A DNA stretch of 64,000 nt, from the NCBI RefSeq assembly GCF_051014445.1, contig NC_135140.1, positions 12,579,501 to 12,643,500 on the forward strand, written 5' to 3'. The notes beneath the pieces were generated by a model that worked only from the letters and a program-made list of their open reading frames with translations, made no database searches and had not been told where the DNA came from. Position numbers and translations under genes: made by a program. Of this stretch, positions 25,011-36,077 are shown in pieces; position 1 is the stretch's first letter; each line of letters starts with the position of its first letter. The stretch comes from Colletes latitarsis (Eukaryota > Arthropoda > Insecta > Hymenoptera > Colletidae).

Positions 25011-27345
25011 TCTAATTCTGAGTTTAATTGGAATCGTCGGGTTAAATTGCAGTCGTCGTACGACTTTGCCACGCGCGCGTAACGATCGGAGATCCTGAAC
25101 ATTCGTCGTGGATGTCGATAAACGCGGTACGAATTCAACAGGCGTTTTTTGGGCCCACGAACTTCGGAATAGGATTGTGGTTTCCTTTTTACTGCTGATA
25201 AACGTGACAGCGATCGTTAAAGATTTGCAAAACAGTGCTACCGAACGTTTCACCGACTCTGTATTGTCTAATCGTTCGAAGCCGAGCTTTATGAGTGATC
25301 GTGAAACCACCAAGTCCACCTGTGCTCACGAATAGAACGAGAAGAGGGGTGAATACTGTACACCTCTTCCCCACTCTGTTCCTTTTCGTACGATCTTCTC
25401 GGTCGATGTCAAATCGTGACTGCGTAAACGATACCGCCACACACGGAAAATCTGATCCGAAGGGAGAAAAATGAAAACTTTTATTCTTTAAAGTTACACT
25501 CTTATGCATCGCTAACGCAAAGTGAGACTGATCGTCGATTCAGAGCCCGGAATGCAGCCAAAATAATCGCATTTTTGTTTCGTGAGAGCTTTGAAATAAA
25601 CTTCGTAATCGTGAAAACAAAAGTGGACTTTGAAGGAAAAGTTTCCTGAAAAAAAGAGTACATTCGATGTTATATTTTGTACATTACTGTACGATAACTG
25701 TAACTGACATTTGTGTAAATGTATGCCAATGATACGTTACGTTTTTTTCTTTGCAGAAACTGTGTCAGAGAAGAAGAGTATCGAAGGATACACCCAAGGA
25801 TGCTCAGTTTTCTCACGAACGGAGCGCATCGACCTAGTCTGACATTTTTTTCATTATTTTATAACGCGTGAGATCGACCCCTGTGTCCTATAGGCCGATC
25901 CATTACGTCCATTTACGCTCTTTCGTCGGCTAAAAGAACTGATATCTAATGCAAAGGAATCGGTTGAAACGACAAAACGTTGAGCGCGAAAGATAAAATG
26001 GTTTCACGTGCCACCAAAGCTACAAAGGGTTAAGCTTTTTCAGTAATTAAAAATACCAAACTGTAATGACCAACCGACCTTCGCACATGTTTTATTATTA
26101 TTATGTTTGTTATGTTTTATTATATGTTTCATTATTTTATTTTAAAGAATAGCGTGATCGTTCAGTCAGGGGTTTCTCTTTCATACACAATAGATCATAA
26201 ACCTAGAAACGATTTCTTTGAACGAAGACTAGCAATGTATAGTTTTATTGCTAATTTCTTGTAACGATGACGCGTCTTCGATCATTCCGTCAACCTAAAT
26301 AGACTATTAAACTATTTACTAAAAAAAGAAGAGGAATTTTTAGACGAATTAACTGATCTTACCTTGTAGAAAAAGTTTAAAGGACACGTAACGAATTTCA
26401 ATAGATTCTACGTACTAGACAGTGTCAACTGCATCGAAGAAATAATTGTAATGCAACTATAGTTCAGACATAGCTACATATCTAAACTTGTTTACATTTA
26501 CATCCACATTTGTATTTTAAATATTTGATCGATTCTGTTTTATCCTACGTTTTCTAAAAAGGACGAGAAATAAATTGTTAATACAATTAATTCGCTGATC
26601 ACAGATACATATTTCTTTTATTATAGCATGCGACAGTTTACACTTATTTACGAGATTATAATCGCATTTTTTTGCACTCGTGATACAATTATAGTCTTGT
26701 TAAATCGAGAATCTTCTGTGCAACGTATCGATGTTGATAAATCGCATACGCTTCGTTCGCTGGATGCATAAATGATAACGTTTTCTGTGAGCGAAAGATC
26801 CCCTTTTTAATATATAATTTGAACAAATGTTCGATTACGTGCACCGTTTAATGTTAGTGCTCGCAACGAAGCTCATCGTTTATAAATCAAACGATGAGTA
26901 TGTTATGTTCGACGCAGATGCGCGAATTGCAATAGAGAGTAGGTCGGGGCCCCTGCGCGTTGCATTCTTCGGTTATAGTTACAACATATTCTATTCGTGA
27001 TCACCATGAACGAGGTCTTTAATTCTACATTGTTGCTAGCTAGAAGCTCAATGAACATAGCCACTGGAATTCACTTTCTTCGTTAACGATTCTACTTGTT
27101 GTTAAATAGAATTTATGTACATATTACGGAGACTCTCGATCGATCACTTTAAAATCTAGAAAAATCGTCCATATGTACGCATATAATAATACAAAATTGT
27201 ATACATTGGCGATTGTAAAAATTATAGTTCTTTACAATTTGTGAATATTGTGAAACGACGGGGCTGCATTTATTTTTCATCGATAATAGTAAACAAAATC
27301 GGAAAAAATTGCTCGTTTGAATTAAAAAGAAAAACGTTTAAAAAA

Positions 27346-27367
27346 ATATATATATATATATATATAT
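27346..27367. repeat. (AT)n microsatellite
   Basis: An uninterrupted run of about 11 AT dinucleotides following an A-rich stretch. Confidence 0.9.
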
Positions 27368-29438
27368 CATGTTTCTTTGCATTTCCCCTATCTTGAGACA
27401 GTGATAAAAAATTCTAAAGTACTTGCACGCACATATCTTAAACAGGGAAATTCTTACGAAAGCATAGCTTACGTAATTATTCGTTGGCGGCATGACGTCT
27501 TTTGTTCCGCATTGTTCGAGCAGAAAATACAGTTACAAAAAGTACGTGATGTTTATAAGTAATGCTTCGAATCTCCCAAAAGGGTGTACGAGAAAAGTTG
27601 CAAGAAAGTTTCGATTCGTTAAAGGAATATTTTATTAGGTGCATTTCTCCGTTTCATAAATAGTCGAATTTAACGAAACATAAAATTATTTATAAACAAT
27701 GTCGTATATGTATTAAAAAATTTGTATAAATTACCGACCAGGCGCGTAATTTAATAATCAGCTGTATTGCAATATATTTAAAATGAAATTTAGTATTCGG
27801 TGTATAGTAAATATTCTAGCCGGCTATAATTCTTAAAACAGGTTCTTTAGATGTTTTTACCCGAACAGCGACAGTATTTAACGAGCAATTTACAAGTAGA
27901 AATTAAATAATAATTCCAACCGCGAGAACGTACGCTCCGAAAATTGAATTTACGGGTTCGGCTGTTGTCGGCAATATTCGACCGTAATCGTACTTGCGAC
28001 GAAGAGAACGCACGCGTGGCGTTCAGTACGAGGGAGATCGGCGCACGGGTAGTATGTACTGCTACGTTCTATTACGTCGTCGTTGAAACGAATCGAAATC
28101 AAAGTGCGACGCGCAACGGGTGAGAAATTATGACACGCCGTCTTCGTTCTGGTTGTCACTCTCGTTTTCTGTGTCGAATTATCGCATACGACGGCCGGTA
28201 AATGGCGGAAGCATGGCTGTCGCGCGACTTGCTTTCATGACGCGTACGAGCATGTAATTTCGTACATCGGCGCATAAACATTTGACAAGATTCTCGACGT
28301 TTCTCCAAACTCTTATCACCGTATCCTCGTCTCTACAGTTTATCGTTCTGTGCATCATGTACATATATAGCGTACACTTAACTTGCGAAACGTCTGTGTG
28401 TGCATTTGTTCGTGCAGTATTGATTCGCAGATGACTGGTTTACACCAACGTGCACGTTGTGTCGCGTCCACGTTGACAGTGGATCTCTGATTACAAACGC
28501 GTGTGTAGTTAACCAAAGTGCCCATCGATACCGAACTACGCACACACAAACCAAACGCTATTTTTATCCCAATGGTGAGTTTATAAATCATGGACATCCA
28601 TCCGCGCGTCGTGTCATAGTTCTCCGGCCGTTGCCAATTTCACTTCTGCTATGTTATTCTTAACTAACGCGCACTTCGGTGTTACGTATTTTAGAAATAC
28701 TTGGATGCTTTTCCCAATGTATCATTGGCTGTTGTATTTTCATTCTCATCTACGTCCTGCGTGAACTTGGAAGCAACGATGTTTTCAGAAATTCAACGAA
28801 TTATCGATTCACCGATCAATTTTTTTCTACTGTGAAACTGTATGTTTGAGTATTTTGTGTTGTAGACGAAATTGTATGTCAAGGCACGTTACATTGATGT
28901 AAAGATTCAGTTTCTCTTTTCTTATAACTACGTACGGGAAAGTCCGGTACGAATCGATCACTGTCTTTTCAGGGTTGTTGCATGAGTAAAATAGTATAAA
29001 TGTGGAGAAACGTCAGCTATTTATGCACGGTTAATTGATTTTCCATTGTTTCGTAGTATGTACTTAAATCTCGGATATAGCCTTAGTATCGCTCATACGC
29101 GGTAAAAGCAATACAATTTAACACGATTATTCAAACTATAACTACTACCTAAAATGTGTAGATATACTTTTTTAAATTTAGTCACGCTTCTCATAATACA
29201 CGCGCGTTCTGATTAATGAAAAATTAATACACGAAGTATACCCTATTAAAACTTTAGTACGTAGGTACACTTATCATTGAGTATGGTATGATAGTTTATT
29301 TAAACGGATAGACTGAGCCAATTTCACTAATTACATATTTTACGTACAAATATAGAAATATATTATACATAAGATAATACAGGATAGTATACGAAATTTG
29401 CTAAACTTAATTGTCTTATTTCGGGTCCACATCGGAAA

Positions 29439-29650
29439 GAACAGTTCGCGAGCTGTTCAACAGAAATAGCAGCAAACAACTCGTGAACAGTTGTAACCAA
29501 CACACGCTTCGAATTCGCGAACAGTCCTTTTGATGTACCGCTTCCCGAACAAACAGTGTTCGCTGTTTACTGAGGCGCTAGCTGCTCGCTGTTCATGAAA
29601 ATTTCCATACTGGTGACGAGCACAGCCGCGAGCTGTTCGCGAACAGCAGT
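29439..29650. repeat. Cluster of GAACAG/CTGTTC half-sites and palindromes
   Basis: Within 212 bp there are at least seven exact GAACAG or CTGTTC hexamers. They include a near-palindrome at 29439-29458 (GAACAG, TTCGCGA, GCTGTTC) and a perfect 16-bp palindrome GCTGTTCGCGAACAGC at 29632-29647. The local GC content is higher than the surroundings. It may be a degenerate repeat or a binding-site cluster. Confidence 0.6.
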
Positions 29651-29746
29651 GTGGTCTCGGCATAAGATATCCGTTTATCTACATTTTAAACTACGTTTAC
29701 CATTTAGTAATTACCATACATTAATGAGATATCTGCGTTGAAACAT

Positions 29747-29839
29747 AGACGAGGTATACGTATACGTGTGTGGCCTTATACGTGGTCTGTGATACCGACC
29801 ATCATTAGATTACCGTCACACGATTCGTATACCTCGTCT
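29747..29839. repeat. Inverted repeat (hairpin)
   Basis: The left arm AGACGAGGTATACG (29747-29760), followed by TATACGTGTG, is mirrored by CACACGATTCGTATACCTCG plus TCT (29817-29839). The loop is about 46 bp. No coding or RNA family is recognised. Confidence 0.65.
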
Positions 29840-31514
29840 GGGTATATGTATGTATCTATTTACACTGTCTGACACTGGTAGATTTGGTCCTCCTGGATAT
29901 AGCATTTATAACGGCGAAAACATAATAGTTTTTTAATATTTATAATTAATGTTTCATTATTGTACTAAAACAGTTTAGTCACAACATGTATCAAATTGAT
30001 TAGCGGCGTGATGGAGAGGCCAATAGAGTCTAAACGTCGGAAATGGAAATCCAAAAATTTCAAGGCATCAGTATACATATAATATTTTCTTTCGATTTTT
30101 TAATCTATTCAAACCAACCCTTCGAGGGTTATATCTATACGATGTACCGATCTAGGAATCTTTACCCAACGAACAATAGTTTGTAGTATATTTTTATATT
30201 TGCGAATCAAACTTTTTAACGTTTTTTTACAATATATTTTCCATGACGTAACTTCTCTAAGAATAAGCAGAAATTAGGCAGAAAGCTGTACCCTATCGTT
30301 TGAGGTTAAAAGTCACTTTGTATCCGAGGGAAACATTTTTACAGAAAATTCATGAAAAATCGATCTTTTAACAGCAATTTCTACTGTTACTGGTTCACAG
30401 GTGTTCAATGTACTTGCACCATTTCTAAACCGTTTCTATGAAAGATCAATTGCAAATTACCATCCATTATCATGATTAATGTTTTATAATATAAAAAAAA
30501 AAGTATTTTTTTTTTTTAATATTCACCTAATTTAATTAGGTGAGGCAGCGCGGAGTCTTACAAGATGACGGTTCCACTACAACAGGGACAGATAACCGTA
30601 TCATTTCCAAGTATTTGACGTTTAAAGGATATCGAAGGAAGCACCTTATTAATCTTAAAGGTATCTTCTATTGAAAGTGTTCGTGCCAGATTTTTATCTA
30701 ACTCTCGCACGTTTCTTTGCTTTACATTTACATCTTGATCCTGTTAATCATGCTGTTTGTTTAGAAGAGAGACCAATGAACGAAATGGTTTTCACTTTGC
30801 TTTTATGTTTTTGATCATTTGTTTTCTTTTACGGATAAACAACAGTTGATCTCAGTTTCCAAGATATCGGCAAAACTTCCAGTACTATTACATTGAATTC
30901 TATTTATACATGTAAGGTAGCCAGGAATGATAGTACACGGTAAATATTCCAATATATATAATAGATAACAACACAAATTTTGGATATATAGTTTGAAGTA
31001 ACATTATAACACACACTCATCTATCACACGAGAGGAAATACTTTTTTGTTAATAGATATCGGTAGAGAACATTTAAGTTTGAATTTTATTTACCACAGCA
31101 AACATGCATACGTACTAATCGTGCATATGATAACTTGGATATTCCTTTACACACAGTGAAATGACTGTGACGCTAAATAATGTGTAATAAATATGTAGTA
31201 TTAAACATAGTAATGAAAGCAGGGCGAGACCATCAATCACCGAAAGCGTCGTTTAACTACCTTTGTTCATAAAAGGCTGGTCATTCTGTGTCATGAGCCA
31301 TTGATTTTGGAGCGGCCAGGGTGTAAATACAAATGTTCGTGATCTTCGGTGGCTGTAGGCTACTCGGCCAGGTACACCGAGCAGAACAACATTCAACGTA
31401 GCTTTGTATGAGATGTTAGAGAATAGATTTTGTTGAAAGAAACGTTCGAAAATCGGTAGATTAAGTTTTTCGGGTAATTAAAAGCATCCGATCTGTTTTG
31501 CAGTGGTGAAAACG

Positions 31515-31987
31515 ATGTTAATGCGGAGACATTTGGAATCGATTAATCCCGAGGAAATAGATAATGGACCCGAGACGGAGGATCTTGGTACTGCAGAGAA
31601 TGGTTCGGTGACTCCAGGTGCATACGAGAACGGAGAAGGAGCAAAAGAGTTCCTTACAACCGGAAGAACCGGTAGAAGGAACGCTATGCCGAATATTTTG
31701 GGCCGTCACGCTGAAATTGGATTGTTAGATTTGTCGAACCGTTTCAAGGAACTTTCCACGCATACAGGTGACGAGAGCGCAGCCTGTAAACTATCTTTAA
31801 TTCTATTACCAATGTAAATAAAATTGTCGGTAGGGGTTGTAATTCGTTAATGTCGAATTTTATAAGAAAATCGTTGTAGTAACGAAAATTATTGAAACGT
31901 TCGTAAATAATGACATTGATTACAGATCAATCGAGCAGTGGCGGACAAAATCTAAACGCGCCAGGTACCTCGAAACAACAAGGTTGA
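31515..31987 (+). CDS. cAMP-dependent protein kinase inhibitor (PKI)
   Basis: Two exons are recognised: 31515-31767 (the exon itself begins at 31504 after TTTTGCAG) and 31926-31987. From the first ATG they give 104 aa. PKI binds the PKA catalytic subunit as a pseudosubstrate and exports it from the nucleus. Seen: GRTGRRNAM (residues 50-58), with all three pseudosubstrate arginines, Ala57 in place of the phosphorylatable Ser, and Phe46 at P-11, as in vertebrate PKI (FxxxGRTGRRNAI). Downstream IGLLDLSNRFKEL has the spacing of a leucine-rich nuclear export signal. The N-terminal part is acidic and longer than in vertebrate PKI. The exon opens TG GTG AAA ACG ATG, so an upstream exon ending in A would supply an alternative ATG; the true start is therefore open. 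Confidence 0.88.
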
Positions 31988-32203
31988 AATGACTCTGGGT
32001 TGCTTTATCGAATACCCTGTTTGTGGCATCGACAGCGTGTTTGTGTTGTCGATGTAAAACCAAGGAGACGATATTATTCAAAGTTTCATTATAGAAATTG
32101 CTGCAATGCTATCGATCTGCCGGTTGGCGTCAAACTTTTGTGTACGAACGATCGCGTAGCTATATTGGCATCGGTGTGCGGTCAATTTTTTAATGTCGAA
32201 TGC

Positions 32204-32791
32204 AGTGTGGCCAGATCGGACGTAATTGAGTGAATCGAAAACGAGAAGAGCGACGATGGATCCACGATTAAAATTCATTCTACCATTTAGCATTCGTTGT
32301 CAGAGCAAAACCGTATAATATTCTGCAAAAGTAAAATTTTGACTTTAGACCATTGCAAGCTACATAATCTAAAATTTGTTTCAGTATCGTCCTTCCGCGA
32401 GAAGAAGGCACAGCGTGTTTGCATCCCCACTCTTGCTGCAGCCCGTTGATTGGCTGTCATCGATCTTCGTCATCGTTTTCGACCAATACCTGTCAGTCAG
32501 CGGACTGCAACAGGAGTGGGGATGTAAACACGCTGTGCCTTCTTCTCGTGGAGGAACGGTACTAATTTTTGTAACCTTGTCAAAATTTGTAAATTCTACC
32601 CAAATTTTTGTTTCTCAACGTCTCGACTTGAGAGTTAATTTTTCTAGTATCATAATGGTGTTTAGCAGGTATTCAACAAACATTTTGAAGGAAGGAAGTA
32701 CCGCGACTCGTGCAGTAGCATACTTGTTTGCTTTCTTCGCTGTCGTTTTTCTCGTTTTCAATTCGCTCGATTATGTCCGATCTGGCCACGC
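32204..32791. repeat. Foldback element with two nested inverted arm pairs
   Basis: The outer arms, 32204-32257 and 32738-32791, are inverted copies (GTGGCCAGATCGGAC shared, about 45 of 51 positions alike). The inner arms, 32388-32449 and 32497-32560, are also inverted copies (AGAAGGCACAGCGTGTTT, CATCCCCACTC) with a loop of about 47 bp. It starts about 0.2 kb after the PKI stop codon and may lie in its 3' UTR. The 168-codon ORF across the right half spans both inner arms and shows no domain, so I do not call a gene. Confidence 0.7.
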
Positions 32792-33776
32792 CGGTCGAAT
32801 GCACCTAAACATTGTCACAGGCGTTATGTTTACGTACTTGTTCGTAGGTTTGTTATCGAAAACTTACGTAAGCAATTTGTAGTTAGCGGTGCAAGGCACA
32901 TAGATAATGTGCATTGAAATAAGCGGTATGAAGTCGTTGGATGGTGTATGTAAACCAGGGGTGAGGAACTTGGTCTACGGTGCTTGCCCAACGAACCTGT
33001 TCATGCCTAAATGGAACTCGCGAGACGTTCGTCTCCCCTGATGTATGCGATCTAGGAACTCCAACGATTCATTGTTATAAATACCTTAGTGTTTACGGGT
33101 TCTATGTCAACATAGTAATAAAATACTCCTCGAGTTCTGTGCAATAACTCTTACTCATCGAAATGATAGACTAATTCTTTGCGTGTCTTGAATCTTTCTA
33201 AGCAGTTGTAAAGAAGCACTCCACGAGCGCCTAATATCGTTCGATATCGTTAACAGGAGTAATTACGTATTCTCCCGTACCATAGTCCAAGTTACACACC
33301 AAAAGAGTTAATAACATTCCGATGCTAACGGAAGCAATCCGCGTCTATGTTAGCTCAAGTAAATGTCACGTTCTTTTTCCCCTATATACAGTGTAAACGT
33401 AACATTGTCGAACTAAGAATTCGAATCTAATCGAGTCATCGATACCCCAGAGTTACTCTGACACTGTATAGCTTCTAAGTCAAAATTTAGATAAATAGTT
33501 CTTACTTGTATTACTTTACTTACAAGATGGAGAATACAGGTTACACCTACAGATTTTTATGATCTTTGGCGAATGTATGTCGAAAATAAATCAACGGGTA
33601 TCCTAACGTTTTTAACGTTACTTTATACGTACACGTTTATTTATAATTTGTTTACAGACACTGATTAAATAAAAACTGCTCTTGCCGCTTTGGATTGAAA
33701 TTAAATATTCAGAGAAATAATCGTTGTCATAATTCTTATCTTTCTGCCTCGAAACATTTTCTGCGTCGCTTCGCTC

Positions 33777-35785
33777 CTTATTTTGTTATGTTTTAGAAAT
33801 TGTACTTATAAAATACGTTCAGTATTAAAATTTATGAAATGGATATTTATATTAATAAAAACTCACAACTATAATATTTTAAATTCTTTTTATTTCCTCT
33901 CTCCTTTACCTTTCCATTGATTCCTTACCGTATCATAAATATAAATGATCCAAATAATACTTATATCTAATTAGTTTCTAATTAAGTCGTTTATAACACG
34001 TTTCAAACATTTTTCGTGTAATTAATTAGTTATAAACGATTACTGGAAGCGATAGCTATTTAAATATTGCGCTAAAAAGTGACAAAATATAGTATCGCCA
34101 TCTAATATCAGGGATTCGAACTCAAAAAATTGTCCCCTCACCCCCCACGATTTGGTGCCAACGTATAGTATCGCCATCTCATAACGGGATTCGAACTAAA
34201 AATTTCGTGCCAGGATCACAGAATGTTAATGGAGGTATCCGGAGTACAGGTTCCCCCACTCCTCCTACCCCTGATACACACTACCTTAATTATTCGCTAA
34301 TAACTCTTTTTCTGAGATTAAAATATGAACTTTTAGAGTTTAAGAATATAGTATAGACCCTTGGCAACATTCAAGGATACTTTTTATAGCGATTCCGCCA
34401 GTAATTAAGTAGTTATTAACGAATATCGGAAGTCGAAACATTTACGGCTGTACTATGTAATGATATTCGTTAATAACTATTTAATAAGGCATGAGATGGA
34501 TGCAACAGGTATCCTCGAGTCTTGTCAAGGGTCTATACTATATTCTTAAACTCTAAAAGTTCATAATTTATTCCCAGGAAAGGCGCAATCAGTAAATTAA
34601 CGAGCAGTTAATTGCAAGTCGAGAAACGCATAGTTGCTGTTTTTGCCACTAGTTGGCGCCACAATGCAAATGACTGTTTTCGATAAATCGCTGCTCGTTA
34701 ATTTACTAATTACGCCTTTCCTGGGAATAAATTACGAACTTCTAGAGTTTAGGAATATAGCTGGGACCCTTGACAAGATTCAAGGATACCCATTGTAACC
34801 ATCCCACGCGTTATTAAATAGTTATTAACGAATATTGGAAGTCGGCACGCTGTTTCGAACCTTTTAACGCGACACCTTAGGGATCTATCGCTAATAACTA
34901 ATTAATTAGAGCGCGGAGCGTTGAAAAATCGGTCCTAGAATATTCCCAGGGATGTCTACTAGATTCTCTGATAGCGAAAATATGCGTGTTGTTGTTGAAA
35001 AGCTGATAATTCATCGATTAAAGCAGACAGTGATACAGTCGTAAATGTTCCGACTTCCGATATTCGTTAATAACTACTTAATTACTGGCGGAATCGCTAT
35101 AAAAAGTATCCTTGAATGTTGCCAAGGGTCTATACTATATTCTTAAACTCTAAAAGTTCATATTTTAATCTCAGAAAAAGAGTTATTAGCGAATAATTAA
35201 GGTAGTGTATATCAGGGGTAGGAGGAGTGGGGGAACCTGTACTCCGGATACCTCCATTAACATTCTGTGATCCTGGCACGAAATTTTTAGTTCGAATCCC
35301 GTTATGAGATGGCGATACTATACGTTGGCACCAAATCGTGGGGGGTGAGGGGACGATTTTTTTAGTTAGAATCCCGTTATGAGATGGCGATACTATACGT
35401 TGGCACCAAATCGTGGGGGGTGAGGGGACAATTTTTTGAGTTCGAATCCCTGATATTAGATGGCGATACTATATTTTGTCACTTTTTAGCGCAATATTTA
35501 AATAGCTATCGCTTCCAGTAATCGTTTATAACTAATTAATTACACGAAAAATGTTTGAAACGTGTTATAAACGACTTAATTAGAAACTAATTAGATACAA
35601 GAATTGTTTGGATCATTTATATTTATGATACGGTAAGGAATCAATGGAAAGGTAAAGGAAAGAAGAAATAAAAAGCATTTAAAATATTATAGTTGTGAGT
35701 TTTTATTAATATAAATATCCATTTTACAAATTTTAATACCGAACGTATAAGTACAATTTTTATCTAAAATATGACGAAATAAACT
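33777..35785. repeat. Nested 2-kb palindrome (foldback), inner palindrome and tandem units
   Basis: The left arm (about 33777-34450) is mirrored by 35035-35785 over its whole length: TAATAAAAACTCACAACTAT at 33854 versus its complement near 35690, and GTGACAAAATATAGTATCGC versus GCGATACTATATTTTGTCAC. Inside it, 34440-34600 is mirrored by 34700-34860 (AGGAAAGGCG / CGCCTTTCCT). A block with GAATATAGTATAGACCC or its variants therefore occurs four times in alternating orientation. Near the arm bases, a unit of about 75 bp (GTTGGCACCAAATCGTGGGG) occurs twice in the left arm and about three times in the right. No ORF of interest. A foldback transposon or palindromic duplication is likely; family unknown. 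Confidence 0.8.
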
Positions 35786-36077
35786 GTAATGCTAAGAGAA
35801 TTGCCGTTTATTAACATTTAGTCCCTAATAAAGTTTCTCCAAATAATTTTCATGCGATTAATTAATTATAAACAACCATCGAAAGTGATAATTCTCTTGG
35901 TAGATACATTAAAAGTGTCCGTGGAGAAGTGTACCATACATATAATTATACACGGTCTATTAGCAGTGACAATTTATTCAAACAGTGTAATATATAATAA
36001 AATACGTTGAAAGTATTTATTCAGTTAAAATTCATTACAATTTACAGATACATTCCTGAAGACATATCTTACGTAAT

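Larger units (their letters stand above)
25011..31514. other. Intergenic stretch upstream of nrf-6-like gene and PKI, no gene supported
   Basis: 6.5 kb between the start of the nrf-6-like gene (minus) and the first recognised PKI exon (plus), so it should hold both promoters, the nrf-6-like 5' UTR and at least one PKI 5' exon. None can be placed with confidence. Short ORFs here have no recognisable motif. Visible structure: an (AT)n run at 27346-27367, a cluster of GAACAG/CTGTTC motifs near 29.5 kb and a hairpin near 29.8 kb. The splice acceptor TTTTGCAG at 31496-31503 shows that transcription comes from upstream. Confidence 0.5.

Noticed and set aside
25011..25319. In-frame N-terminal extension of the nrf-6-like first exon
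   Set aside because: It would bury the clear signal peptide starting at 25010 behind about 100 residues of low-quality, basic sequence; more likely 5' UTR.
29439..29650. CRISPR-like spaced repeats
   Set aside because: Irregular spacing, 6-bp motifs in both orientations, eukaryotic context.
32376..32882. 168-codon plus-strand ORF after PKI
   Set aside because: It runs straight through both arms of a hairpin; no domain or splice context. Treated as a by-product of the foldback, though the arm peptide is noted as a finding.
34080..34210. tRNA gene, because of the GGGATTCGAAC motif
   Set aside because: No acceptor stem, anticodon arm or A-box around the B-box-like motif.
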